A DNA stretch of 47,623 nt, taken from assembly GCA_016208235.1 (NCBI GenBank), contig JACQYN010000021.1, positions 1 to 47,623 on the forward strand. The letters run 5' to 3'. Position 1 is the stretch's first letter. Each line of letters begins with the position of its first letter. The notes beneath the pieces were generated by a model. The model worked only from the letters and a program-made list of their open reading frames with translations. It searched no databases and had not been told where the DNA came from. Source of the stretch: Deltaproteobacteria bacterium (lineage in GTDB: Bacteria > Desulfobacterota > Desulfobaccia > Desulfobaccales > 0-14-0-80-60-11). The position numbers and the translations under genes were made by a program. Of this stretch, positions 9,601 through 16,045 are shown one piece after another.

Positions 9601-10767
9601 GCCCCGTTTGATGGTCAACAGATGGGGAGTGATCCGCTCTTGCAGTCTTAGCCGAATGGCCAGAGGCATCACCAGGCTGTTGACGAGCATAGTGCTCACC
9701 GCGATGGAGGCCACCGCCACCATGGCGGTGGAGGCCGACAACCCTCCCAAAAAGACCAGCAAAGCCAGATAGGGATGCCCGGTTTGCAAAGGAATGCGGA
9801 GAACAAAGGTATCGCCTTGTTCCGGCGGCAGACCCAGCAGCAGTCCCCCGAAGGCGATGGGCAGGACAAACAGGTTTATCAACAGCAGGTACAGGGGAAA
9901 GAGCCAGATCGCGGTCAGAATATGCCTTTCTTCGGTATTCTCCACGACCGCCATGTGGAACATCCGGGGCAGAAAGTGAATGGCCCCCATCGCCAGGAGC
10001 GTGAGCACCAGGAGCAGGGAATAGCTGTTCTGAGGCCCGGTGTTCACCAGGAGAAGCTGCTGAAATTCGGGGCTCTGCTGGATACGCGTGAAGATTTCTC
10101 CCCAGCCCGGGAAAAGACTAAATGTCACCAGGATGCCTAAACTAAAGAAAGCCAGGAGTTCGATGAGAGACTCAAACACCACCACTGCCACCAGCCCTTC
10201 GTGGCGTTCTGTGGGGTCCAGATGACGGGCCCCAAACAGGATTCCGAACATGACCAGCAGCAAGGCCACATAAAAGGCGGTATCTTGATAAATGGGGATG
10301 GCAAGGGGAGGGGTAATTTCTTTATGAACCAGGATGTTAAAGGTGTCGGAGATGGACTTGAGCTGGAGGCTGATGTAAGGAGTTATGGCAAAAAGCACTC
10401 CCACGGTGGCGAGCGCCCCCAAAAAGGCCCCTTTGCCATAACGCAGCGTCAGGAAGTCGGACATCGTGGTCAGGTTGTTTTCCTTGCAGATACGTAAAAG
10501 CTTGCGCAAGCCAAACCACCAGGAAAAGGCGATGATGGTGGGGCCCAGATAGATGGTGAGAAAGGTCACGCCCGAGGTGGCTGCCTTGCCGACGCTGCCG
10601 AAAAAAGTCCAGGCGGTGCAATAAGCCGCCAGAGAAAGGGCGTAGATATAGGGATTGGCGATAATACTCTTGCCCCGGGCCCTTTGCCTGTCCCCATAAT
10701 ACGCAATGGCAAAGAGCATTAAGAGATAACCAAAGGCGGCGGCGGCTACCAGACCTGTATTGAGCAT
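6664..10767 (-). CDS. Sodium/solute symporter-domain sensor histidine kinase (SSF-STAC-GAF-GAF-PAS-HK)
   Basis: The 1367-residue protein joins a transporter to a kinase. Residues 1-520 are an SLC5/SSF-type permease with about 13 helices (AAYCTAWTFFGSVGKAATSGVTFL). Residues 525-620 resemble a STAC linker. Two GAF domains follow (about 650-815 and 825-970), then a PAS (about 990-1105) and a dimerisation helix with phospho-acceptor His near 1135 (HISHEIKNPL). The ATPase comes last (NIAKNGIEAME, DTGVGIPPE, GSGLGLAIS). The layout recalls CbrA-type kinases, which sense or transport a nutrient. The second GAF holds a conserved-looking TNDYAAPNPYKKGYP stretch. It is cotranscribed with the 67-residue membrane protein 11 bp upstream. 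No adjacent receiver gene lies in the same operon; the divergent receiver at 11550 is a candidate partner. Confidence 0.93.
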   Translation of the reverse strand: MLNTGLVAAAAFGYLLMLFAIAYYGDRQRARGKSIIANPYIYALSLAAYCTAWTFFGSVGKAATSGVTFLTIYLGPTIIAFSWWFGLRKLLRICKENNLTTMSDFLTLRYGKGAFLGALATVGVLFAITPYISLQLKSISDTFNILVHKEITPPLAIPIYQDTAFYVALLLVMFGILFGARHLDPTERHEGLVAVVVFESLIELLAFFSLGILVTFSLFPGWGEIFTRIQQSPEFQQLLLVNTGPQNSYSLLLVLTLLAMGAIHFLPRMFHMAVVENTEERHILTAIWLFPLYLLLINLFVLPIAFGGLLLGLPPEQGDTFVLRIPLQTGHPYLALLVFLGGLSASTAMVAVASIAVSTMLVNSLVMPLAIRLRLQERITPHLLTIKRGAILLLILLGYFGYHLIFPTVMLVDIGLIAFCGVMQLVPAMLGALYWREATRWGAISGLMSGFFLWAYTLVLPYLVEAGWFPQSILNAGPFGLAILNPTAFLGLTGLDKLSHAFFWSLIVNAGAFVSVSLLTVPTPVEEEQSRRFVEVFEQERELPLEKRYTYFPSLDHLTSFMEKLIGPRKAAEAQRAFLQEVAISESEWGDREKLRLAGFIERTIAGSIGPAAARVIVEGYFSSVGSRMEDVFDLFGRISSSLEESEQQLKRRVAELSVLYEAARRLASSLYIPDLLEGVLGVLGEQLGVEKCAVRLLDEEGFLHIRGLRGLPSQAREMVVKPDPESFLGQCLRTSQVISVTDSSEVADRLQGLLKEETMGSAVLAPITTETLTLGVLTAASSQKGFFTREHVEFFQSLAGQLGLAVRTANMEEALRLDESRLEAVWQISQMTKAALKEITDFALEEGVRLTKSTIGYLAFMNEEETVLTMQAWSKTAMEECAITDKPFIYPLETTGLWGEAVRQRRPIITNDYAAPNPYKKGYPAGHVEIRRHLNIPVFDGARIVAVAGVGNKDEDYDESDVRQLTLLMNGMWSQIKRQRAEEELTAEVERGIYFQHLLIDTCMDGIVAHDMEGVIRTFNDTAARILGYEPKEVMGKVNVKEIYAPGQLQEINTKIRDSFYGGEGILENYETWMRHKDGALVPIWLSARVLKENDREIGMIGHFKDLRERKRMEDELLRSERLAILGKMAAHISHEIKNPLMLIGGFARQVLKDIAQDPQKNLGKLQIIVDEVRRLEDFLVEVGSYAKFSEPQKTMGNLNALIQETCQRLEPSLRESNIELVLELDPNLPEMQFDPAHLRQVILNIAKNGIEAMETRGTLTITTGRREGLIFMQISDTGVGIPPEVQEKIFQPFFSSKPKGSGLGLAISQKIIQAHQGEIVIDSEPHKGTRVTVYLPESNTPGQQQSPSENAADNPLGHGDLQKNP

Positions 10768-10778
10768 AATCTTTCAGT

Positions 10779-10982
10779 TTACTCCCGGGAGGGTAACCGG
10801 CTAAAGGCATAAAGGCCGGCAATGGCCAAGATCCAGACTAGATGGATGTATAAAACCAGACCCGGTATCCCTCCCAGCGAAGCCTCGCGGTTAAAAATTT
10901 GCATCAAAGGAGGGTTCAGAAGGAGAAAGACAAAGATTCCTAACAATGCCCAAAGCTTGCGCTTCTTAGTCCCGGCAGGCAT
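10779..10982 (-). CDS. Small two-helix membrane protein preceding the transporter-kinase
   Basis: The 67-residue protein has two predicted membrane helices (LWALLGIFVFLLLNPPLMQIF and IPGLVLYIHLVWILAIAGLYAF) and ends SRLPSRE. Upstream of the ATG is GAGGAG at good spacing, and the kinase begins 11 bp after its stop. Many SSF transporters are paired with small DUF485/DUF3311-like membrane proteins. A small membrane protein called CbrX is also reported before cbrA in Pseudomonas, so by analogy it may be a subunit or assembly factor of the kinase's permease part. The membrane nature is clear, the role is inferred. Confidence 0.75.
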   Translation of the reverse strand: MPAGTKKRKLWALLGIFVFLLLNPPLMQIFNREASLGGIPGLVLYIHLVWILAIAGLYAFSRLPSRE

Positions 10983-11549
10983 AATTTTACTCCTCGGGAT
11001 CCCCCTGAGTCATATGGGAGCATCCTTGTATATATTATTAACCATATAATGCCTTGAAACAAGAAGTCATTCTGCTCATTGAGCAACACCAGGGAGAAAT
11101 CAGCATTGACCGCAGAATCGGACAGGGTATCACCTACCTCCTCCGCCTGCCCCTGAGTTCCACCTGACCCCCCGCAGAGCGGCTTCTGTTCACGGAAAAT
11201 CCCTGGATTTGCCTTTCTCCGAAATTTTAATGGGACCTGGACAACAGCCGATAAGAAATTAGGAGCAATTCCTAGGTTAAGACCCACCGGCGTATTCAGC
11301 CCGGGCCCATACTTCTTCCCTGGAGGCTGTCCAAGTCAATGGCAAGGTGACGCCCCTTTCTTTCCAGAATCCTGAAGAAGTGGAGAGGCCCGGATGTCTA
11401 GATATCATCAACCAACGGCTTGGGGTTGGAAATCATGGGAGTCCACAGATTAAGGGCTATGCCAGGGGGATTACCGGATTATCTCCCCTTGGTCTGGAAG
11501 GCGCCCCCCAGGGGTTCCCGGCCATCCCCCGGGAAGGGGTTCTGCTGCC
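10983..11549. other. 567-bp intergenic stretch between divergent signalling genes
   Basis: The stretch separates the minus-strand kinase operon from the plus-strand receiver gene. The 60 bases next to the kinase operon are AT-rich (TATATTATTAACCATATAATG) and are the likely promoter area for it, though I could not fix a clear -35/-10 pair. Bases 11042-11167 hold a decayed histidine-kinase end (listed separately). From about 11170 to 11540 I see no convincing gene. The open frame at 11347-11712 overlaps the receiver gene out of frame and matches nothing I recognise. Confidence 0.5.
11042..11167 (+). pseudogene. Remnant of the C-terminal end of a histidine kinase
   Basis: Codons from 11051 to a TGA at 11165-11167 read ALKQEVILLIEQHQGEISID, then RRIGQGITYLLRLPLSST. 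This is the last beta-hairpin of a HATPase_c domain, typically IEQHxGxIxVxSxxGxGTTFxxxLPL. A stop lies just upstream (11039-11041), and no start codon or rest of a kinase is present, so it is a relic rather than a gene. It has the same strand as the receiver gene 383 bp downstream, as expected if a kinase-receiver pair lost its kinase. The match is short but specific. Confidence 0.6.
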
Positions 11550-12209
11550 ATGGGCTGGCCTGATGCCCCCCTTTCCATTTTGGTCGCTGAAGATGATGAG
11601 ACCCTATCCGCAGCCTTGGCGGAGTTTCTCAGGGGGAAGGGCCACCGGGTGGACCTGGCTCCCCACGGCGGCGAAGCCCTGGTTTTATTGGAGAAACAGG
11701 CTTATCCCCTGATCATCACCGATCTGGTGATGCCCGAAGCTGACGGTCTGACGGTGCTCAGGGCCGCCCGCCAGCGGGACCCGGCCACCCTGGTGGTGAT
11801 TATGACCGGCTACGCTTCATTAGACAGCGCCGTTGGCGCCATCCGGGAAGGGGCTTATGATTATCTGTGCAAGCCTTTCAAATTGCAGGAAATTGAGATT
11901 GCCGTGACTAACGCCACCCGGCTCATCCATCTGCGACGGGAGAATCAAAGATTACTCCATAAACTCGACGATTTGACCGCCAAGCTGAGGGAAGTGCAGG
12001 AATTGCCTCAGCTTCTCGGGGGGGAAGCACGCCCCGGAACGCACTCCCGGACGCTGTGGTCCCCCGGCCCCGTCCCTTTGAAGGATTATTCCCCCGAGGA
12101 ACAACACCAGCAGTATTTGGGGGACTTGGAGCGGCTCCGGGATCTGTATCGAGAAAATATGTTGACCAAAGAAGAGTACCAAAAGATCAAAGAACGGCTC
12201 CTTATTTAA
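11550..12209 (+). CDS. Response regulator with receiver domain and C-terminal SHOCT-like motif
   Basis: The 219-residue protein has an N-terminal receiver domain (residues 9-125) with all phosphorylation residues: acidic pair in ILVAEDD, Asp58 (ITDLVMPEADG), Thr86 (MTGYAS) and Lys108 (CKPF). A linker follows, then a C-terminal helical hairpin at about 188-219 (YLGDLERLRDLYRENMLTKEEYQKIKERLL) that resembles the SHOCT oligomerisation motif. There is no DNA-binding, enzymatic or sigma-54-interacting domain, so it probably acts by protein contact. GAAGGGG precedes the ATG. The HD-GYP gene starts 21 bp downstream, making a c-di-GMP partner plausible. Confidence 0.88.
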   Translation: MGWPDAPLSILVAEDDETLSAALAEFLRGKGHRVDLAPHGGEALVLLEKQAYPLIITDLVMPEADGLTVLRAARQRDPATLVVIMTGYASLDSAVGAIREGAYDYLCKPFKLQEIEIAVTNATRLIHLRRENQRLLHKLDDLTAKLREVQELPQLLGGEARPGTHSRTLWSPGPVPLKDYSPEEQHQQYLGDLERLRDLYRENMLTKEEYQKIKERLLI

Positions 12210-12230
12210 AATGCGTATAGGTTAGCCATC

Positions 12231-13502
12231 GTGTCGAGTCAACCTAAATCCCCCCTGGCCTTCAACCCGCGGAAATCCGCCCCCAAGGCCGAATCCTTCC
12301 AAATGGCTTTGCCGGGAGGGAATTTTACCTTGACTCTCACCTTGGAGCCCCTGGCTCAGTCCGACCCCCAGCCTCCCGAACTGATTAGCTTGAACGATTT
12401 GTCTGATCTCTTCTCCAGTCTCCTGGATTCCCTTTCGCCGGACCAACGCCAGGGCCTCAATCTTTCGCCGCCGCCCACGTCGATGCAGGAGAATCCCGCA
12501 GGATTATTTTATTGGGCCAATTCCATTATGCAGCGCCTGGGCCGGGTCAATAGCGGTGAAGATTTCTACATGCAACTCCTCAGGCTGGTGGTCAAAATCA
12601 CCAAAGTCCGCCAGGCCGCGTTTTTCGGGAAAAACGGGAATGGGCGTCTGCGCCTCCTGGCCAGCCTGGATCGCCAGAACCTGCCCCATGGTTATTTGGA
12701 AGCCGCCAAGGAAGTGGTCCAAAACGGCGCTCCCCTTCTCTTTACCCCCCGGGGCCAGGAGAAATCCCCGCCGATCCTGGCGGTGCCCTTAGCCCAGGAG
12801 GGTAGTCTTAGCGGCGTGTTACTGCTCGGCGACCGCCCGGATAGGCCCCTGGACCGGGATGATCTCAACCTGGTGACCATGCTGGCCGAAAACCCCTCAC
12901 TGGTTTCCGATAACCTGGCCCTTCACGAAAAAAACACCATTTCCCTTCTGGAATCCATTAAAGCCCTGGTGCGAAGCCTGGAAGCCCGGGATCCTTATAC
13001 CGGCCAGCATTCCTCCAGGGTCACCGAGATCGTCTCCCACTTCGGGCGCCACCTGGGAATGCCCCCCGTAGAACTGGAATTATTGAAGACCGCCAGCTAC
13101 CTCCACGACATCGGCAAAGTGGGGATCAGCGATTTCATCCTGTTAAAACCCGGGCCCCTGACCCCGGAGGAACGGGGGATCATCGAAACCCATCCCCTGA
13201 TCGGAGGCAAAATTGTGGAGCCGCTGGGACTGCGGACCCAGGAAAAGGACGTCATCCTCTACCACCACGAGCGCTGGGATGGCCGCGGTTATCCCCGGGG
13301 CCTGGCAGGGAAGGAAATTCCCTTTGTCTGCCGCCTTCTGACCCTGGCGGACGTCTATGACGCCCTCACCACCGACCGCCCCTACCGGCGCCGCTGCAGC
13401 ATTCCCGAAGCCCTGACCGAGATCCGCGCCCATGCCGGCACCCAGTTCGATCCGGAACTGACCCTGGAATTCGTGGACATGCTCTCCACCCAAACCGCCT
13501 GA
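12231..13502 (+). CDS. GAF/HD-GYP domain protein (probable c-di-GMP phosphodiesterase)
   Basis: The 423-residue protein starts at GTG 12231. An unstructured N-terminus of about 90 residues is followed by a GAF-like domain (about 100-230) and a C-terminal HD-GYP domain (about 240-420). The HD-GYP ligands are present: SLEARDPYTGQHSSRV, SYLHDIGKVGISD, THPLIGGKI, YHHERWDGRGYPRGLAGKEIP and LADVYDALTTDRPYR. The family hydrolyses cyclic di-GMP or related dinucleotides. It is cytoplasmic, with no membrane helix. It sits 21 bp after the receiver-SHOCT gene, suggesting phosphorelay control of second-messenger turnover. Confidence 0.9.
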   Translation: MSSQPKSPLAFNPRKSAPKAESFQMALPGGNFTLTLTLEPLAQSDPQPPELISLNDLSDLFSSLLDSLSPDQRQGLNLSPPPTSMQENPAGLFYWANSIMQRLGRVNSGEDFYMQLLRLVVKITKVRQAAFFGKNGNGRLRLLASLDRQNLPHGYLEAAKEVVQNGAPLLFTPRGQEKSPPILAVPLAQEGSLSGVLLLGDRPDRPLDRDDLNLVTMLAENPSLVSDNLALHEKNTISLLESIKALVRSLEARDPYTGQHSSRVTEIVSHFGRHLGMPPVELELLKTASYLHDIGKVGISDFILLKPGPLTPEERGIIETHPLIGGKIVEPLGLRTQEKDVILYHHERWDGRGYPRGLAGKEIPFVCRLLTLADVYDALTTDRPYRRRCSIPEALTEIRAHAGTQFDPELTLEFVDMLSTQTA

Positions 13503-13667
13503 CCATAACTTTTTCTGATAAGTCCCAACCACATGGCAATTTTTGGGGGCAATCAGTAAGATTTGATGGTAAAATCCGTTCAAAGGTAGCTCAGGATTAC
13601 CCGGGTCTGGACCTGCAAATTTTCACTTACCCCGTCACTCGCCAGGGAGCGGAAAAAGAGAACTCGC

Positions 13668-14471
13668 GTGACTTCCGGTAAACCTCTCTCCCCAGAGCAG
13701 ATGCTGGAGCGCTGCTGCCAAGAAATGGTGCGCTTTTACCGCCACTCTGCCACGGGCCGCCGCTGCACCGGCATCGTTCACAATATGAACACTCCCCTCC
13801 AGGTCCTTTCTTTCCATCTGGAACTCCTGGAGCAAAAATCCCGGGAAGAACTTGATTGCCTGAAAGGATGCCCCCCGGAGATCTCGGAAAAGCTGTACTC
13901 CTTATACCAATACCGCCAGGATAAACTGCGGCAGTTTTATCAAGAGGTGGAAAGCCTTCGCCTCCAAGCCCGCCGCATTGTCACCCAGGGGGTTCATGAG
14001 GAGAGCCAGGAAAGGCATCATCTGGACCTCAACCAGGTCTTTCAAGAGGAACTGGAGCTGTACCGGGCCCATTCCTTTTTTAAGCACCAGGTGGAAAAGG
14101 ACTTTCGTTTTGCGGAAGGCCTGCCCCCGATTCACGGCCACTATATCGATTTCAGCCAGACCTTTCGCAACCTGGTGGATAATGCCCTGGAGGCCATGGA
14201 AGGAGCGGAGGTCCGGAAATTGACGGTGGAAACCGCGGTGGAGAAGGGTCACCTCTTCCTCCGGGTGGGCGATACGGGCGCGGGGGTTCCGCCGGAGATC
14301 AAACCCTGGCTCTTTGAGCCTTTTACCACCTCCAAGGCCCACCATAACCCGCCCCATGCCGGCCTGGGCCTCTTTATGGCCCGGCGCCTCTTGGCCCCCT
14401 ACCAGGGACGGATCCAGGTGGAAAGCAAACCGGGGAAGACCTGGGTCACCGTGATCCTGCCTCTGGGTTAA
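13668..14471 (+). CDS. Soluble histidine kinase without an obvious sensor domain
   Basis: The 267-residue protein starts at GTG 13668. The phospho-acceptor region is unusual: TGIVHNMNTPLQVLSFHLELLEQK, with His38 followed by N-M-N-T-P-L rather than E-x-x-N-P-L. A long coiled-coil-like helix pair follows, then the ATPase core: NLVDNALEAMEGAEV (N box), GDTGAGVPPE (G1), FEPFTTSK and AGLGLFMARRLL (G2). It lacks a sensory domain and membrane helices, so input must come from a partner protein. Located 165 bp after the HD-GYP gene, it is a candidate kinase for the receiver-SHOCT protein. Confidence 0.85.
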   Translation: MTSGKPLSPEQMLERCCQEMVRFYRHSATGRRCTGIVHNMNTPLQVLSFHLELLEQKSREELDCLKGCPPEISEKLYSLYQYRQDKLRQFYQEVESLRLQARRIVTQGVHEESQERHHLDLNQVFQEELELYRAHSFFKHQVEKDFRFAEGLPPIHGHYIDFSQTFRNLVDNALEAMEGAEVRKLTVETAVEKGHLFLRVGDTGAGVPPEIKPWLFEPFTTSKAHHNPPHAGLGLFMARRLLAPYQGRIQVESKPGKTWVTVILPLG

Positions 14472-14472
14472 G

Positions 14473-14679
14473 TACGGTTTTCAGTTTTCGGTGAAAAGAT
14501 TTTTAGGCTTTTCGCGAATTGGGAATGATTTGAAAGAAAGACAATCTGGTGGGACGGGCCTCTGTGCCCGCCTTAAACTTGCCTTGCCGCCACAACTTTT
14601 ATTATTTCCCCCAAACTCTCTTATAGTTTATTGACAATCCTCATTCTTCTTAACCGAAAACCGAAAACTGAAAACCGTA
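14473..14679. repeat. Inverted pair of 20-bp heptad arrays enclosing a single REP hairpin
   Basis: TACGGTTTTCAGTTTTCGGT (14473-14492) recurs as an exact inverted copy at 14660-14679, within the period-7 array AACCGAAAACCGAAAACTGA that begins at 14652. Between them, at about 14552-14572, is a GGGACGGGCCTCTGTGCCCG hairpin matching half of the double-hairpin elements at 26.8 and 29.0 kb. The unit fills the space between the soluble kinase and the convergent M48 gene, where it could also act as a transcription barrier. Confidence 0.7.
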
Positions 14680-15852
14680 TTACGGGCGGTCCAGATTAGC
14701 GGATTGCAAAAAGACCTCCGCGGCCCTTCCGGCCTGGAAGTACCGGGCGATTTCTTTCATCCGGGCCATCCTTTCCAGGGACGCGGGGTGGGAATCCAGG
14801 AAGGAGGCCCGGTAAAAGGGGTCCTTTTCCACTGCCGCGGCCAGCCGTTCCATGACCGCCAACGCCCCCTCCACATCATAGCCCGCCTGAAAGGCATACC
14901 ACATCCCGTAAGCATCGGCCTCCCGCTCATCTCCCCGGGAAAAGGCGCTCACCGTGGCCTGGGGAATCTCCCGGAGCAGATCTCGATCAAAAACGGGGAG
15001 GTACCATAACTTTAGAAGATAACCCAGAGTATAGGTGATAAAGGCCGAGACTGTGTCTACGGCCAAGGTCAGTTGGCGTTGGCCGGCCCGGCGCAACCGG
15101 TGCCCCAGGACCTGGTGGGCCAGTTCATGGCCGATGACCAGGGCCAGCTCATCATCGGTACGGCAAAAATTGACGTAGCGCCGGGAGAGAATGATCCTCC
15201 CGGGCGCGGCCCAGGCGTTGATTTCATTGGCAATCCGGGGGTGGGTGGCCACCAGGATGGCGTATTCCCCGGGCAGATGCTGGGGATAAAGGGTTACCGT
15301 GCGTTTTTCTTCTTCCCGCTGGACCAAAAGCTCCACCGGGCCGCTGAGATATTGCTCCCGGAGGTCCATGCGCACGTATTTAACCGCCAATAACAGAGAC
15401 ACCAATAGTTCTCCGGGGATGCTGCCGCCGCACACCGCCCGGGTGGTTTGCAGATACCTGTCCCCCTCCGCCATCCAGGGATATAGGGGCCAGTTGTGCG
15501 CGGCCAGGATCACGTCTCCGGGCTTGAGGCCCGCGTCCTGGGCGGGAGAAGGACGCCAGACCTGGTCGATAACGACTTGGTCCCGGGCGGTGACCCACCA
15601 ATTGAAGCCCAGGAAGGGATAGGTGCGGCCGTGGACTTGGGGGACCTTGCCCAACAGCCGCAGAAAGACCCGGGAGGTGCGTTCCAAAGCCCAGGATTGG
15701 GGAGGATGGCGCCGGCTGGCAGCAAGCTGCAAGTCCTCTTGCTCGCCCGCGGTGGGGTGGGGACCGGTCACCTCCGCACAACCTGCCAGCAGCAGGAGGG
15801 TAAGTAAGATCCGGATCAGCCTCCCAGGTTTTATGGCAATTTCCCTTTCCAA
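14680..15852 (-). CDS. M48-family metalloprotease lipoprotein with PDZ-like domain
   Basis: The 390-residue protein has a lipoprotein signal (LLTLLLLAGC, lipobox Cys near residue 25). A PDZ-like segment follows at about 90-180 (VVIDQVWRPSPAQDAGLKPGDVILAAHNWPL), then an M48 peptidase domain with zinc motif IGHELAHQVLGH at about 238 and the third ligand in DEREADAYGMWY near 307. It is presumably anchored facing the periplasm and degrades damaged envelope proteins, like BepA/LoiP-type enzymes. A downstream SHPASLERMARM motif, also usual in the family, is present. The gene precedes no close partner; the TPR-barrel gene upstream is separated by a repeat-filled gap. Confidence 0.9.
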   Translation of the reverse strand: MEREIAIKPGRLIRILLTLLLLAGCAEVTGPHPTAGEQEDLQLAASRRHPPQSWALERTSRVFLRLLGKVPQVHGRTYPFLGFNWWVTARDQVVIDQVWRPSPAQDAGLKPGDVILAAHNWPLYPWMAEGDRYLQTTRAVCGGSIPGELLVSLLLAVKYVRMDLREQYLSGPVELLVQREEEKRTVTLYPQHLPGEYAILVATHPRIANEINAWAAPGRIILSRRYVNFCRTDDELALVIGHELAHQVLGHRLRRAGQRQLTLAVDTVSAFITYTLGYLLKLWYLPVFDRDLLREIPQATVSAFSRGDEREADAYGMWYAFQAGYDVEGALAVMERLAAAVEKDPFYRASFLDSHPASLERMARMKEIARYFQAGRAAEVFLQSANLDRP

Positions 15853-15887
15853 GGCTGCAACCTATGTTGCCGACCTACAGATTTTTC

Positions 15888-15950
15888 TGTAGGGGCGAAC
15901 CTTGTGTTCGCCCCCGCCATTTAAGGGCGAACACAAGGTTCGCCCCTACA
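15888..15950. repeat. Perfect 26-bp inverted repeat made of two hairpins (REPIN-like)
   Basis: The arm starting TGTAGGGGCGAACCTTGTGT (15888-15913) is exactly mirrored at 15925-15950 with an 11-bp spacer. Each arm itself folds as GGGCGAAC-loop-GTTCGCCC. This is a double-hairpin REPIN architecture, and it could also stop transcription from the TPR-barrel gene. Confidence 0.8.
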
Positions 15951-16022
15951 TTTTCTTAGTTTTTATTGTTACTTGGCAGATTGATGGTGCATAAAACGCA
16001 CCTTACGAAAACCCCCTTCTTT

Positions 16023-16042
16023 TAACCGAAAACCGAAAACCG
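16023..16042. repeat. Short ACCGAAA heptad array
   Basis: AACCGAAAACCGAAAACCG has period 7 and the same motif as the array at 14652-14679. It lies directly at the 3' end of the TPR-barrel gene. Confidence 0.6.
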
Positions 16043-16045
16043 TCT

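Noticed and set aside
11347-11712. 121-residue plus-strand frame upstream of and overlapping the receiver gene
   Set aside because: No recognisable motif, poor codon use, and it reads the receiver out of frame.
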